Assembly (NCBI RefSeq): GCF_015864575.1
Contig: NZ_JADYWW010000001.1
Location: forward strand, 434,001 to 498,000
Source: Salinibacterium sp. SWN248
Lineage (GTDB): Bacteria; Actinomycetota; Actinomycetes; Actinomycetales; Microbacteriaceae
Direction of reading: 5' to 3'
DNA: 64,000 nucleotides
Shown: piece by piece, positions 16,121 through 24,434 of the stretch
How positions within the stretch are numbered: position 1 is the first letter of the stretch
Layout: each line of letters starts with the position of its first letter
The notes under the pieces: model-generated
What the model was told of the DNA's origin: nothing
The model's database searches: none
The model's input: the letters and a program-made list of their open reading frames with translations, nothing else
Translations under genes and position numbers: made by a program

Positions 16121-16667
16121 GATCCACCTCCTGTGCCGGCGCGACGCCAGCAGATTGGCGCAGCACTCGCCGCGCGCGATTGAGACGTGACCGAACAGTC
16201 CCGACGGGAATGTTCAAGGCGAGTGCGACGCCCTCATAGTCGAGGTCGCCCCACGCATACAGCAGCAGTGCATCCCGGTCGCGAGCAGGCAGTTTGCGAA
16301 TTGCTCCCGCCAGAGCCCGAATCGAGAGGTCGGCGTCGAGTCGATCATCGTGATTCTCGACGACCGTCGCCGGAGGCCCCGAGGCCACGACCGCACGCAA
16401 GAACCGCGCTTCAGAACCCCGCTGTTTGCGGATCAGCACTGTCGCGATTCCGAGCAACCACGGCAGAGCACTCTCGAAGGCACTATCGAAGCGGTTGCGC
16501 CGCTCAAAAGCGACCAAAAAAGTCTCGGCCATGATGTCATCCGCGGTGTCGACGCCCGCTCGCCGTGCCGCATACCGATAGACGGATGTCGCGTGGCGGT
16601 CGTACATCTCGGCGAAGACCGCAGGGTTATCCCACGACCTCCGGATGATCTCGTTATCGCTAGTCAC
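16086..16667 (-). CDS. ECF-type RNA polymerase sigma factor
   Basis: 193 residues with sigma region 2 at about 14-80 (FAEMYDRHATSVYRYAARR, then DIMAETFLVAF) and region 4 near 125-180 (LPARDRDALLLYAWGDLDYEGVA and VGTVRSRLNRARRVL in separate segments). It directs RNA polymerase to a regulon not visible here. The overlapping downstream membrane protein is its probable partner or anti-sigma factor. The long gap upstream (16668-16872) contains an 18-bp inverted repeat. Confidence 0.88.
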   Translation of the reverse strand: MTSDNEIIRRSWDNPAVFAEMYDRHATSVYRYAARRAGVDTADDIMAETFLVAFERRNRFDSAFESALPWLLGIATVLIRKQRGSEARFLRAVVASGPPATVVENHDDRLDADLSIRALAGAIRKLPARDRDALLLYAWGDLDYEGVALALNIPVGTVRSRLNRARRVLRQSAGVAPAQEVDRGRTSTAPIVR

Positions 16668-16759
16668 ACTAGGTATTGCCCGATTGCTTGAATTAAGTTC
16701 ACGATTGGTGTCTCACGCGAGCGTAGCGCAGCCAGCTTTTTGCGGAACGTGCCCTGCTG

Positions 16760-16808
16760 ATGCCATAGAAGTATCAGTTATGCGCTCTCGCTGATACTTC
16801 TATGGCAT
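16760..16808. repeat. Perfect 18-bp inverted repeat with 13-nt loop
   Basis: The left arm at 16760-16777 reads ATGCCATAGAAGTATCAG; the right arm at 16791-16808 is its exact reverse complement, with a TTATGCGCTCTCG loop. The arms are AT-richer than the neighbourhood. It lies between the start of the sigma gene and the end of a small membrane gene, in a 205-bp gap with no other gene. No U tract follows, so a simple intrinsic terminator is not the best reading. A protein-binding site or remnant of a small mobile element is possible. Confidence 0.8.
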
Positions 16809-16872
16809 TAGTGCGACCTCTCGTGACGCACAGCTTGACAAGAAGTGAGTGACGCTTAGTGGCATAGTGCGC

Positions 16873-17166
16873 TCAGGCACTGTCATTGACGAGAATGACA
16901 ATTTTGCCGTTGGCGAGATCGGGCAGTGCGTTGTTGTCGTCGCTGTCGGGGGCGGGCGCCGGGATCGATTGTTCCGCCTCCCACAGGAGATGTGCGGAGT
17001 ACGCCGTGGGATGGAAAACTTCGTCGAATGGGGCGATGAATCCGCCCGACATCTGCTTTCGGGGATTCGTTTCGCGGTCACGAGCTATCTCCCATTTCCG
17101 CCACAGTGGCCACAGAAAAGGCAGGACGACAACTGCGATACCGATGATTGCTAGCGCGATCCCCAT
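16873..17166 (-). CDS. Small single-span membrane protein
   Basis: 97 residues from the ATG at 17166. The first 20 residues (GIALAIIGIAVVVLPFLWPLW) form a membrane segment, followed by a basic stop-transfer (RKWEIARDRETNPRKQ) and a hydrophilic acidic tail. The frame is open further upstream, but that part is antisense to the next gene and was excluded. No family recognised. It diverges from the shikimate dehydrogenase-like gene. Confidence 0.6.
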   Translation of the reverse strand: MGIALAIIGIAVVVLPFLWPLWRKWEIARDRETNPRKQMSGGFIAPFDEVFHPTAYSAHLLWEAEQSIPAPAPDSDDNNALPDLANGKIVILVNDSA

Positions 17167-17350
17167 GCCTTCACGATAGTGCGGTAGTCCGCAGTTTGCG
17201 CTGATGGTGAGAAAAAATCTGGGATTGGACTGAAGCTGTCGGGTATGGGCGCGTCGAGTTTTCGCAGTCGCCGCTGGCCACCTACATCCGTCACCGTCGC
17301 CGCCGTGCTGAGCGCGGGTTACTCGTTTGATCTGCCGCGATAATGGGTCA

Positions 17351-18163
17351 ATGCCGATCCTCAACAAAGACATGACGTTGTGTATCTCGCTCGCCGCACG
17401 ACCCTCGAACCTCGGCACGCGATTTCACAACTACCTCTATGAAGAGCTCGGTCTGAACTTCATCTACAAAGCGTTCACGACGAGCAACATTGAGGATGCC
17501 ATCGCCGGAGTCCGCGGCCTGGGCATCCGGGGCTGTTCCGTTTCGATGCCGTTCAAAGAGGCCGTGCTTGAGCTTGTGGATGTTGTCGAGCACTCGGCCG
17601 CAGCGATCGAGTCGGTGAACACGATCGTGAACAATGACGGCGTGCTTACGGCATCCAATACCGACTATGAGGCCGCGGCCGACCTAATCGCACGCCACCA
17701 GCTTGACCCGACGTTGTCGGTGCTGGTTCGCGGATCGGGCGGCATGGCCAAAGCGGTCGTCGCGGCCTTCCACGGTGCCGGCTTTGCTGACGTGACCGTG
17801 CTCGCCCGCAACGTCGAGGCGGGCGAAGCGATCGCGACGAAGTATGGCTACCGCGCCGTGAGCATCGACCCGCAGCCGGGCCACGCGGTGATCGTCAACG
17901 TGACCCCGCTCGGGATGGCGGGAGACACCGCCGACGAACTCGCGTTCACGCCTGACCACATTCGCGCCGCGCAGACGGTGTTCGATGTGGTGGCGTTCCC
18001 GGCCGAGACCCCGCTGATCCGGGCCGCTCGGGATGCCGGAAAACTCGTCATCACGGGTGCCGAAGTCATCGCACTCCAGGCTGCGGCGCAGTTCGTTCGC
18101 TACACCGGTGTCACGCTGACGCCCGAGCAGATCGCGCGCGCTTCGGCGTTCTCGCGAGAGTAA
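17351..18163 (+). CDS. Shikimate 5-dehydrogenase-like protein (AroE family)
   Basis: 270 residues. The catalytic Lys lies in SMPFKEAVLEL (about residue 66) and the catalytic Asp in ASNTDYEAA (about residue 102), both conserved in AroE/YdiB. The NADP-binding loop is VRGSGGMAKAVVAAF near 126-140, where AroE usually has GAGG. The enzyme would reduce 3-dehydroshikimate or oxidise a quinate-like compound. With no other aro gene nearby it may be a paralogue rather than the pathway enzyme. I used ATG 17351; the frame before it is not family-like. Confidence 0.83.
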   Translation: MPILNKDMTLCISLAARPSNLGTRFHNYLYEELGLNFIYKAFTTSNIEDAIAGVRGLGIRGCSVSMPFKEAVLELVDVVEHSAAAIESVNTIVNNDGVLTASNTDYEAAADLIARHQLDPTLSVLVRGSGGMAKAVVAAFHGAGFADVTVLARNVEAGEAIATKYGYRAVSIDPQPGHAVIVNVTPLGMAGDTADELAFTPDHIRAAQTVFDVVAFPAETPLIRAARDAGKLVITGAEVIALQAAAQFVRYTGVTLTPEQIARASAFSRE

Positions 18164-18198
18164 CCCTCTTCTTCGGCGGCGCCGTGTAGCGTCAAGTA

Positions 18199-19035
18199 AT
18201 GCCAACCTACGAAGGTTCCGACGGGGCGACGCTTCACTACGAAATCGTGGGCAGCGGCACAGAGCCGATCATTGTCCTCGCCGGAGGTGCTGCGCGCCAC
18301 CCGACTTACCTTGGCGATCTTGCCGGGCTCGGCGAGAGGCGCACGCTGATCGTTCCCCACCTCAGGGGCGTGGGTCGATCGCCGATGCCAGTTGTCGAAG
18401 AGCATGGCTCCATGTGGGCTCAAGCTGCCGACATAGAACGGCTGCGTATCCATCTAGGGCTCGAGCGCGTGGTTCTGGTGGCGCATTCAGCTGGGACGCG
18501 GTTGGCCATTGCGTACGCTGCTCAATTCGCTGAACCCCTCGCCCGGATGGTGCTGATAACTCCTCCGGCGACGTACTTAGTGGACGAAGCATCCGATACC
18601 GACGTACTTACCCAAAGACGACGGGGAGACTCGGTTTTCGAGTCAGCTTTTGCCGCATTATCTGCAGGCCCAGCAGTAATGGACGAGGCCGGTTACAACG
18701 CGTGGCAGCAGCAAACAGCGCCCGCGGGGTATGCGAAGTGGGGTGCGAAGGAAAAGGCTCACGCCCTCGTCGGCGGCTGGAGCCTCGCGGCGACTCAGGC
18801 GTATTTCAGTGCTGCCCCTCCGGATGACCTTGCTTCGCGGCTAGGGCACATCGCGGCGCCCGTGCTCGTAGTCGCCGGCGCCGAGGACTGCCTCACCGGT
18901 CTCAATCCGGTGATCGCGCTCGCAACACTCTTTCCTGCGGGGAGCACGGCGGTGATTGAGAAAAGCGGCCATTATCCGTGGGTGGAGCAGCCGGTGGCTT
19001 TCAGGCAAGCGGTCGAGGCGTTTCTGGACGCCTAG
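18199..19035 (+). CDS. Alpha/beta-hydrolase
   Basis: 278 residues. The oxyanion region HLRGVGRSP near residue 54, the nucleophile elbow VAHSAGT near 94-100 (the usual first Gly of GxSxG is Ala), the acid in VVAGAEDCLT near 229 and the base in KSGHYPWVEQ near 256 make a complete triad. The overall pattern is like proline iminopeptidases and other small esterases; the substrate is unknown. It starts 35 bp after the shikimate dehydrogenase-like gene. Its stop overlaps the stop of the convergent membrane gene by four bases. Confidence 0.85.
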   Translation: MPTYEGSDGATLHYEIVGSGTEPIIVLAGGAARHPTYLGDLAGLGERRTLIVPHLRGVGRSPMPVVEEHGSMWAQAADIERLRIHLGLERVVLVAHSAGTRLAIAYAAQFAEPLARMVLITPPATYLVDEASDTDVLTQRRRGDSVFESAFAALSAGPAVMDEAGYNAWQQQTAPAGYAKWGAKEKAHALVGGWSLAATQAYFSAAPPDDLASRLGHIAAPVLVVAGAEDCLTGLNPVIALATLFPAGSTAVIEKSGHYPWVEQPVAFRQAVEAFLDA

Positions 19036-19580
19036 TCGCCTCGACGTTTGCCTAGGTTCGCCGCCTTGAACAGGATCGGTACAAAGACAGCAAACACTCC
19101 CGCTCCAATCCAGCCGCTAATCGGCGCGATCGCAGGGGCAAAGAAGAGGGCAACAGTCCCAACGAGAACGAGCGCGCCCGCAAGTGCCGCGAACAACTTC
19201 ATCCCGTACAGCGAGATAAAGGTGAGGTAGTGGGCGCCGACGATGATCAGAGAGGCTGGGAAGAACAGCTCGGGGGCGTAAGCGCCTAGGGCAATCGCGA
19301 CGAGAAGCCCCAGTGGGATTGTGAAAGCGGACTGCATCGCGAGCCCAATCGAGGGATGACCCTTCGGAAGCGCGCTCTCGCCTGGCATGAGTTTGAGGAT
19401 GATGGCGGAGAGCGGAAAAATCAGCATGCCTCCGAAAAAGAGGGTGACCATCGCAGCCCCCGGTGACACAAGGAAGTAGACCGCGTTTGCGGAGGCCCAC
19501 AGGATCGCCGAGACGAGTGGACCGCTGTAGCCGCCGCGGTAGATTCGGCGCACATCTGCTTGTGCCTGAGTTATCGTCAT
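19032..19580 (-). CDS. Multi-span membrane protein, possibly DUF7010
   Basis: 182 residues with about five hydrophobic segments. The N-terminus (ITQAQADVRRIYRGGYSGPL) and layout resemble the DUF7010 family as I recall it; this was not checked. No catalytic motif. It follows the CPBP protease gene on the same strand after about 60 bp and may be co-transcribed with it. Function unknown. Confidence 0.65.
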   Translation of the reverse strand: MTITQAQADVRRIYRGGYSGPLVSAILWASANAVYFLVSPGAAMVTLFFGGMLIFPLSAIILKLMPGESALPKGHPSIGLAMQSAFTIPLGLLVAIALGAYAPELFFPASLIIVGAHYLTFISLYGMKLFAALAGALVLVGTVALFFAPAIAPISGWIGAGVFAVFVPILFKAANLGKRRGD

Positions 19581-19641
19581 GCTCTATTGAAGCAGGTAAT
19601 CTCGTCGTTCTCCCGGCGGGTGGCTGCTGTTTGCCCATAAC

Positions 19642-20433
19642 TCACGCCGGGATGACTCCTGACAGTTGCAAAGCGGGAAAAATGACGGCGGGGGAGCTCG
19701 TCATCAGGTTCACCACAAAGTGTGAAATCGCGATCGGCATGAGCCGTTTCTGTTTCTGAGCGATCAGCGAGGAGCCGATGCCCCACACGGTGAAGGCCAC
19801 AACGTAGACGATCATGGCGTCGACGGTCGGCGCGAAGAACGCGTGCTGCAACCCGAACGCTACGGAGCAGGCGGCGATCGCGATCGACCGTGGCCAGATT
19901 CCGCTGAGCCGAGAGAGCGCGTAGCCGCGATACACGGCCTCCTCGGCGGGGGCGTTGAGCGGGGCGAAGGTGATCACGGCGACGATCCCGAGCACGAGAG
20001 CCCAAAGCGGTGACGTGACGGATGCGGCATCCGGGTTAACAAAGACGGTTTCGAAGGCGGTGAACGTGTTCGTCCCGTGCAGGATCCACATCGTGCCGAT
20101 AATCGTTGCGACGAAGGGGATGTAGAGCACGGCAATCCAAAGCAGAGCCCACCCGATGTCGGCGACGAGCCCGACTCCGCGCCGAGGCGCGAACAGGCCG
20201 CGGAGTGTTTGGCCGTCCACGCGCAGCAGGCGGATCACGAGCCACAACGAGATCAGGTTGACCGGCAGCAGCGAGAGTGAGAGCAGCATCGGTGAGGGCG
20301 GAAACGCGGCACTCGGATCGAAGCCGCGGGCGAGCATCCAGACCAGCACTGTTGCGAAGCCGACGAGTGCCAGCCTTGCGCCGAGTAGCCCGAGGGCCTT
20401 CTTGGCGAAAGGTGAGGGAGCGTCGGCATTCAT
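19642..20433 (-). CDS. CPBP-family intramembrane metalloprotease
   Basis: 263 residues with about eight membrane helices. The diagnostic motif APAEEAVYRGYAL (EExxxR, near residues 171-183) is followed by FGLQHAFFAP and by AISHFVVNLM, which supply the zinc-coordinating or catalytic residues of the CAAX/Abi protease family. Members process prenylated proteins or bacteriocin precursors, or act in immunity; the substrate here is unknown. The next gene downstream encodes a small membrane protein. Confidence 0.88.
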   Translation of the reverse strand: MNADAPSPFAKKALGLLGARLALVGFATVLVWMLARGFDPSAAFPPSPMLLSLSLLPVNLISLWLVIRLLRVDGQTLRGLFAPRRGVGLVADIGWALLWIAVLYIPFVATIIGTMWILHGTNTFTAFETVFVNPDAASVTSPLWALVLGIVAVITFAPLNAPAEEAVYRGYALSRLSGIWPRSIAIAACSVAFGLQHAFFAPTVDAMIVYVVAFTVWGIGSSLIAQKQKRLMPIAISHFVVNLMTSSPAVIFPALQLSGVIPA

Positions 20434-20485
20434 GCGTCGACTTTAGCGATGGAGGTCGCTTCGATCGGTCGGAGGTCAGCCTCGC

Positions 20486-21103
20486 CTATGGCAGTATCCT
20501 CATTCGGCGGTGCGAGACGATTATCGCTTGAGGCCGCTCGCCCGGCGGACGCCTGACCTGCAAAGTATCGAGCTCGAAGCCTGCCGCGTGTAGCTCGTCG
20601 CTAAGTTCGTCCACCGGCCAGCGGTATGCCGGAACTACAGCGTGCGCGAACTGCTCAACGATGGGGCCCTCGAAGAATCCGATGAGCAGTGTGCCGCCGG
20701 GGCGAAGTGCGCGGCGAAATTCCTGAAGCGGGAGCTGGATCTCGGCGGGCTCGTGGTGGATCACAGAGAACCAAGCGAGCACTGCATCGAGCGACTCGTC
20801 CGGCACTTCGAGGGCGTTGAGCGATCCGGTTGCGAAGTCGATGCGGGGATAGGTGCGCTGAGCGCGTTCGATGAACTCGGGCACCAAGTCGATACCGCGG
20901 GCCGAGAGCCCCAGCTCGACGAGAAAGCTCGTCCATTGGCCTGGGCCGCAACCGGCGTCAATGACGTTGCCGCGGGGCGCGATGCTGCGAGCCCATGTCT
21001 CGACAAATTCGCGATCTTCGGGATGCACGGCATCCATCGATCCGAACCTCGTGACGTATTCCTGCGCCCGCAGCGAATACGCATCGCCAACTTCATTGCT
21101 CAC
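20486..21103 (-). CDS. Class I SAM-dependent methyltransferase
   Basis: 205 residues. SAM-binding motif I is GNVIDAGCGPGQWT near residues 45-58, followed by the acidic Asp in ARGIDLVPEFI and motif IV AVLAWFSVIHHEP. Such small free-standing enzymes act on diverse metabolites; the substrate is unknown. It is a single gene between the protease gene and a divergent ribbon-helix-helix gene. Confidence 0.87.
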   Translation of the reverse strand: MSNEVGDAYSLRAQEYVTRFGSMDAVHPEDREFVETWARSIAPRGNVIDAGCGPGQWTSFLVELGLSARGIDLVPEFIERAQRTYPRIDFATGSLNALEVPDESLDAVLAWFSVIHHEPAEIQLPLQEFRRALRPGGTLLIGFFEGPIVEQFAHAVVPAYRWPVDELSDELHAAGFELDTLQVRRPPGERPQAIIVSHRRMRILP

Positions 21104-21249
21104 GGCCTTCAGCTTAAGCGGTGGGGCGCGCTTGGCTTAGGGGGGATAAAGCGACCCAGCGGGATTGCGTCGCTAAGTCACGGAGGTAGTTTCGTGCCAC
21201 ATCTCTTGTTTCGCGTTACGTTGTTCGATTTTCGTATTACGGTAACTGG

Positions 21250-21513
21250 ATGAGGGCGGGTGAGTCGGTAAACGGAGTTCCTATTACTGAGGAGCAGATC
21301 GCTGTATGGGCGGCTATAGCGGAGGCTGGATATGGCGTCGCCAATTTTAAGGAGCGGGGACGGGGTCGCCCCGGGCGAGGTGCTGAGCCTTCACAGGTCG
21401 TCGCGTTAAGGCTCACATCTGACGAACTCGCAGCGATTGACGCCCGCGCCGCACTCAACCACAAGTCTCGATCGGAGACTATCCGCGACGCGCTCGCTGT
21501 GTACCTTGCGTAA
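21250..21513 (+). CDS. Ribbon-helix-helix DNA-binding protein
   Basis: 87 residues. The C-terminal half is a CopG/Arc-type RHH domain: beta strand SQVVALRLT (residues 51-59), then helices DELAAIDARAALNH and SRSETIRDALAVYL. The first 45 residues carry a basic Gly/Arg stretch (KERGRGRPGRG). Such proteins are often antitoxins, but no toxin gene lies next to it, so it may be a free regulator or orphan antitoxin. Its ATG lies 146 bp from the divergent methyltransferase. Confidence 0.75.
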   Translation: MRAGESVNGVPITEEQIAVWAAIAEAGYGVANFKERGRGRPGRGAEPSQVVALRLTSDELAAIDARAALNHKSRSETIRDALAVYLA

Positions 21514-21630
21514 AGGGCCACTGTTCGGGTGCGAACTAATCATCCAGACCATTAAAGCTCAGCCGCAGATGCTGGATTCGCTGCCCTAGCGCCTGTTTTC
21601 CATGGGCTCAAACGACGGCATAATGCTGCC

Positions 21631-22092
21631 ATGACCAACTCCGATCAGGCGCCGCCGTCGACTTCCTCCTTCAGGCCCCACTCGAGAGATTTCGAGGGCT
21701 TTGAGATGCCATCATCGGTTCCGCCCGGTATGCGCCTCGAGCTAAGCCGTGCTCCTCTGAAACCTGGGCAAGAGCCGATTTTTGAGGAATGGATGAACGA
21801 GCTCAACGATCGCTATGACGAGCACGAAGCCGCGGTATCGGCTGAGCGTCAGATCTTTGAAGCAACCTTTAAAAGCACCGAAGCGGATGGCCAAGTGTGG
21901 ATCTACCACCTCAGTCTCATGGGCATGGAGGGCGAGCCCCTCGATGAGCAGCTCCCGATGGGCGCGGATCACGCAGCGTATGGCCGACGCGCAAAAGAGC
22001 CCGGTTGGGAAGAGCTCGAGCCCAAATTCATGCTCACGCCGAACAACCTGCGCGAACTGATGGAGAAGTGGGCAGCGACGGGAACCGCGTAG
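21631..22092 (+). CDS. DUF6176-like uncharacterised protein
   Basis: 153 residues, soluble, no membrane segment. The core MRLELSRAPLKPGQEPIFEEWM (split around residue 33) and WIYHLSLMGMEGEPLDE resemble the small alpha/beta DUF6176 proteins as I remember them, a dimeric ferredoxin-like type fold. The last third (AYGRRAKEPGWEELEPKFML) is also typical. The first 30 residues are Pro/Ser-rich and variable. No function is known. Confidence 0.65.
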   Translation: MTNSDQAPPSTSSFRPHSRDFEGFEMPSSVPPGMRLELSRAPLKPGQEPIFEEWMNELNDRYDEHEAAVSAERQIFEATFKSTEADGQVWIYHLSLMGMEGEPLDEQLPMGADHAAYGRRAKEPGWEELEPKFMLTPNNLRELMEKWAATGTA

Positions 22093-22148
22093 TCGTAAAC
22101 CCGCCCACAAGCTAACGCGGCGAGGATGAGGGAGCCTGGTTCACGCTG

Positions 22149-22997
22149 CTATTTGGCTGTTTTCGTGAAACTAGGTTTCTGTGCCAGAACCTCAATGACG
22201 CGCGATCGATCATCGATCCATGATGCGAAATCCACGTCGAGGTATCCCGCGACGGTAAGGAGGTCGTCATAACGGGCGGCGAGGTCACTCGACCAAATCC
22301 GATGATGGTGACCAATCCGGTTTCGGAAGTCACGGAGGCGAGCTACCGGTTCTTGCACGGTTTTCTGGCCTCGATTGGGGCTGTTCGGGAACGCCCCAGC
22401 AAGGTCGGGCCATAGAAACACTTGGCCTTTCGAAACCATCTGGTGCCAAAACCCAAACGAAATTTCGGAAATGATTTGCCCGGGGCTCACGGGCATACCG
22501 TTCCGCCTGACGCGCTCTATCGCGATCGCAACATCTTTGTATGGCTGCTTGTGCTGGCGTGGCCCAAAGCGGTCGCGGCCGAGCTCCTTGGCGTCATCAA
22601 ATATCCAGTGCCCGGCCCGGCCTTTGCTTTCATGGATAGTCGTCAATTCAAGGTCAATGGCGTTTCGTAGACCGACTTCGAGAAAGCTCAGAGATTCCCA
22701 GAATGCAGCAGAAACGGCGGCGTTCCACTCGTAGAGTCGTACTGCCGCGACTAGATCACCTCCACACGCATCGAGGTAATGCTGCAATCGCGCCGTCGCA
22801 AAGTGCTGTTCATAGAACGACCACTGCTGAGAGTTGACCACTGACCCGCTTGCCTTTAGTGTTGTATTCAACACCCCGGATCCGTCCCTGTAGTCCTCGT
22901 AAGAGGACCGGTCACACGGCCGGGGTTCTGCTGTTAACGATCCTGCCACTCCAGTGCTCTTCGCCGCCGGAGTATCCACATCGCTTCTGAGCGGCAA
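22149..22997 (-). CDS. Abi-like protein with HEPN-type motif
   Basis: 282 residues at the longest reading; a GTG at the codon for Val near residue 52 (VVNSQQW) is a credible shorter start because family similarity begins there. Family features are RLQHYLDACGGDL, LYEWNAAVSAAFWESLSFLEVGLRNAID and the C-terminal RLRDFRNRIGHHHRIW. The last contains R-x4-H (RNRIGH), the catalytic motif of HEPN ribonucleases. Abi-like proteins of this kind are linked to phage abortive infection or RNA cleavage. It is encoded alone with no partner. Bases look less GC-rich here than in the flanking genes, which may indicate transfer. Confidence 0.75.
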   Translation of the reverse strand: MPLRSDVDTPAAKSTGVAGSLTAEPRPCDRSSYEDYRDGSGVLNTTLKASGSVVNSQQWSFYEQHFATARLQHYLDACGGDLVAAVRLYEWNAAVSAAFWESLSFLEVGLRNAIDLELTTIHESKGRAGHWIFDDAKELGRDRFGPRQHKQPYKDVAIAIERVRRNGMPVSPGQIISEISFGFWHQMVSKGQVFLWPDLAGAFPNSPNRGQKTVQEPVARLRDFRNRIGHHHRIWSSDLAARYDDLLTVAGYLDVDFASWIDDRSRVIEVLAQKPSFTKTAK

Positions 22998-23018
22998 GCC
23001 TCCACTGCGATTGAGCAG

Positions 23019-24155
23019 CTATTCCCGCACAGACACCGTTACCGTGAACTTGCTATTGCGGCCGGCCTGGCGGGTGGGGCCGACGGTGCGGTTCAGGTAG
23101 TCGCGGTATCCGAGGTGGGTGTTGAAGACGACCCACAGTTCGCCGCCGGGTTTGAGCACGCGGCGGGCGTCAGCCAGCATCCGCAACGCAACGCCCGCAT
23201 GCACGGTGGCGCCGGTGTGGAAGGGCGGATTGCACACAATCAGATCAGCACTGGCCGTCGGCCGTTCTGTGAGGGCGTCTTCGCGCGCGGCCTCAACGCG
23301 GGCTCCGACTCCGTTCGCGTCGGCCGTTTCGCGGGTCGATGCCACAGCGGCGATGGACTGGTCAACGGCAACCACGTGCAGGTCGGGGCGGGCGAGAGCA
23401 AGCGAAACGGCGAGCACTCCGGTGCCGCTGCCGAGGTCGACGGCGGTGGCGGCATCCGGCTTCATCTCGGGCAGGAACGTCATGAGAAAACGGGTGCCGA
23501 TGTCGAGGGTAGCCCCGGCGAAAGCGCCACCGTGGGCGCTGACCGTGAGCTCATCGACGGGAAGCTCGGGTTCGCGCAGCACCGACGTCGTCGGGTAGCG
23601 AGCCTCGGTGACGTCGCGTCGCGGGCCCACCGAAGTGAGCGTGCGCGACTTCTGGCGGGCACGACCGGCGTTCACATCATCGAAGGAACGCGCCAGCACC
23701 TCATTCATCGCCAAGGTCATGTGCTTGATGCGGCCGCCCGAAACTACGACCACGTCGGGCGACGCGAAGCGGGCAATGGCCTGAGCCCACTCATCCAACT
23801 CGGCCAAGCTGCGCGGCAATTGCATTAACACCAGCCGTGCGCCCTCGAGCAACTCGGCGCCCAAAGCGTGCGAGCTGTAGTGCGGGGCGAGGTCGCCGGC
23901 GTTCTCGGCCAGAGCAAGCTCCGACACCAGAGAATCTTGAAACACGCGGATGCCGCGGCAGTCGTGCAAGGTCGCAGCCCCGAGGGTGAGCGCCCCATAG
24001 TTGTCGCCCATCACCACCAGCTCGCCCGGCTGGGTGTCGGCCAACTGCGAAGCAGCCTCATCGAGGATGAGGCGATCGCTGGCATCCACCGCAAAAAGGT
24101 TAGGGGCTTCCACGTCGGGCCAACGTCGCAGAGTGGCGAACAGGTGCTCAGACAT
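23019..24155 (-). CDS. RsmC/RlmG-like rRNA guanine-N2 methyltransferase
   Basis: 378 residues from the ATG at 24155. Two tandem domains: an N-terminal degenerate methyltransferase-like half (residues 1-185) and a C-terminal catalytic half with SAM motif I VDLGSGTGVLAVSLA near residue 235 and motif IV LIVCNPPFHTG near 310. The NPPF motif identifies base methyltransferases acting on an exocyclic amine, and the two-half plan matches RsmC/RlmG, which modify guanine in 16S or 23S rRNA. Which position is methylated cannot be told. Confidence 0.8.
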   Translation of the reverse strand: MSEHLFATLRRWPDVEAPNLFAVDASDRLILDEAASQLADTQPGELVVMGDNYGALTLGAATLHDCRGIRVFQDSLVSELALAENAGDLAPHYSSHALGAELLEGARLVLMQLPRSLAELDEWAQAIARFASPDVVVVSGGRIKHMTLAMNEVLARSFDDVNAGRARQKSRTLTSVGPRRDVTEARYPTTSVLREPELPVDELTVSAHGGAFAGATLDIGTRFLMTFLPEMKPDAATAVDLGSGTGVLAVSLALARPDLHVVAVDQSIAAVASTRETADANGVGARVEAAREDALTERPTASADLIVCNPPFHTGATVHAGVALRMLADARRVLKPGGELWVVFNTHLGYRDYLNRTVGPTRQAGRNSKFTVTVSVRE

Positions 24156-24306
24156 GGGGACTCTTTCGGTGGCGCGGCACCGCAGACAACGTGTGCGGCG
24201 GAGCCTCAAGCGTAACCGAGCGCCCTGAACCAGCCCGGCGTACAGAACTGAGCCACCCCGGCGCACCGCAGGCCGAACGCGTCAACCCGGCCGGTTAACC
24301 CAGAAA

Positions 24307-24340
24307 GCGAGCAGCCCCGGCACTAGGTGGGGCCACTCGC
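24307..24340 (-). terminator. Terminator of the gabT-gabD operon
   Basis: Read on the minus strand, GCGAGTGGCCCC pairs with GGGGCTGCTCGC (two mismatched bases inside the stem) and is followed directly by TTTCT. It lies 10 bp past the stop of the small Cys4 ORF, which implies that ORF is in the transcript. Confidence 0.65.
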
Positions 24341-24350
24341 TCACGGAAAT

Positions 24351-24434
24351 CTAGTTGTAGCCGCGGGTGATGTGGGGCTCGTCAATGCACAGAGGGCATT
24401 CCTCTAGATGCGCCGACGGGATGCAATCGCACAT
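24351..24434 (-). CDS. 27-residue Cys4 microprotein coupled to gabD
   Basis: The ATG shares a base with the gabD stop codon (TAATG), the classic arrangement for translation re-initiation. The 27-residue product has cysteines at 2, 4, 13 and 16 in a C-x-C...C-P-L-C pattern, with histidines at 9 and 21, and ends GYN. Two Cys pairs suit binding of one zinc or iron, but this is inference. It ends 10 bp before the operon's terminator hairpin, so it lies fully within the transcript. I know of no family for it. Confidence 0.6.
   Translation of the reverse strand: MCDCIPSAHLEECPLCIDEPHITRGYN

Noticed and set aside
18164-20485. Prophage or genomic island around the protease, hydrolase and methyltransferase genes
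   Set aside because: No integrase, tRNA, direct repeats or phage structural genes; the genes look like ordinary accessory functions.
21250-22997. Toxin-antitoxin pair made of the RHH protein and the Abi-like protein
   Set aside because: They are on opposite strands with another gene between them, so no operon logic supports a pair; kept as separate observations.
23115-24215. Long plus-strand frames over the RsmC-like gene
   Set aside because: Antisense of a methyltransferase with intact motifs; Gly/Arg-rich translation only.
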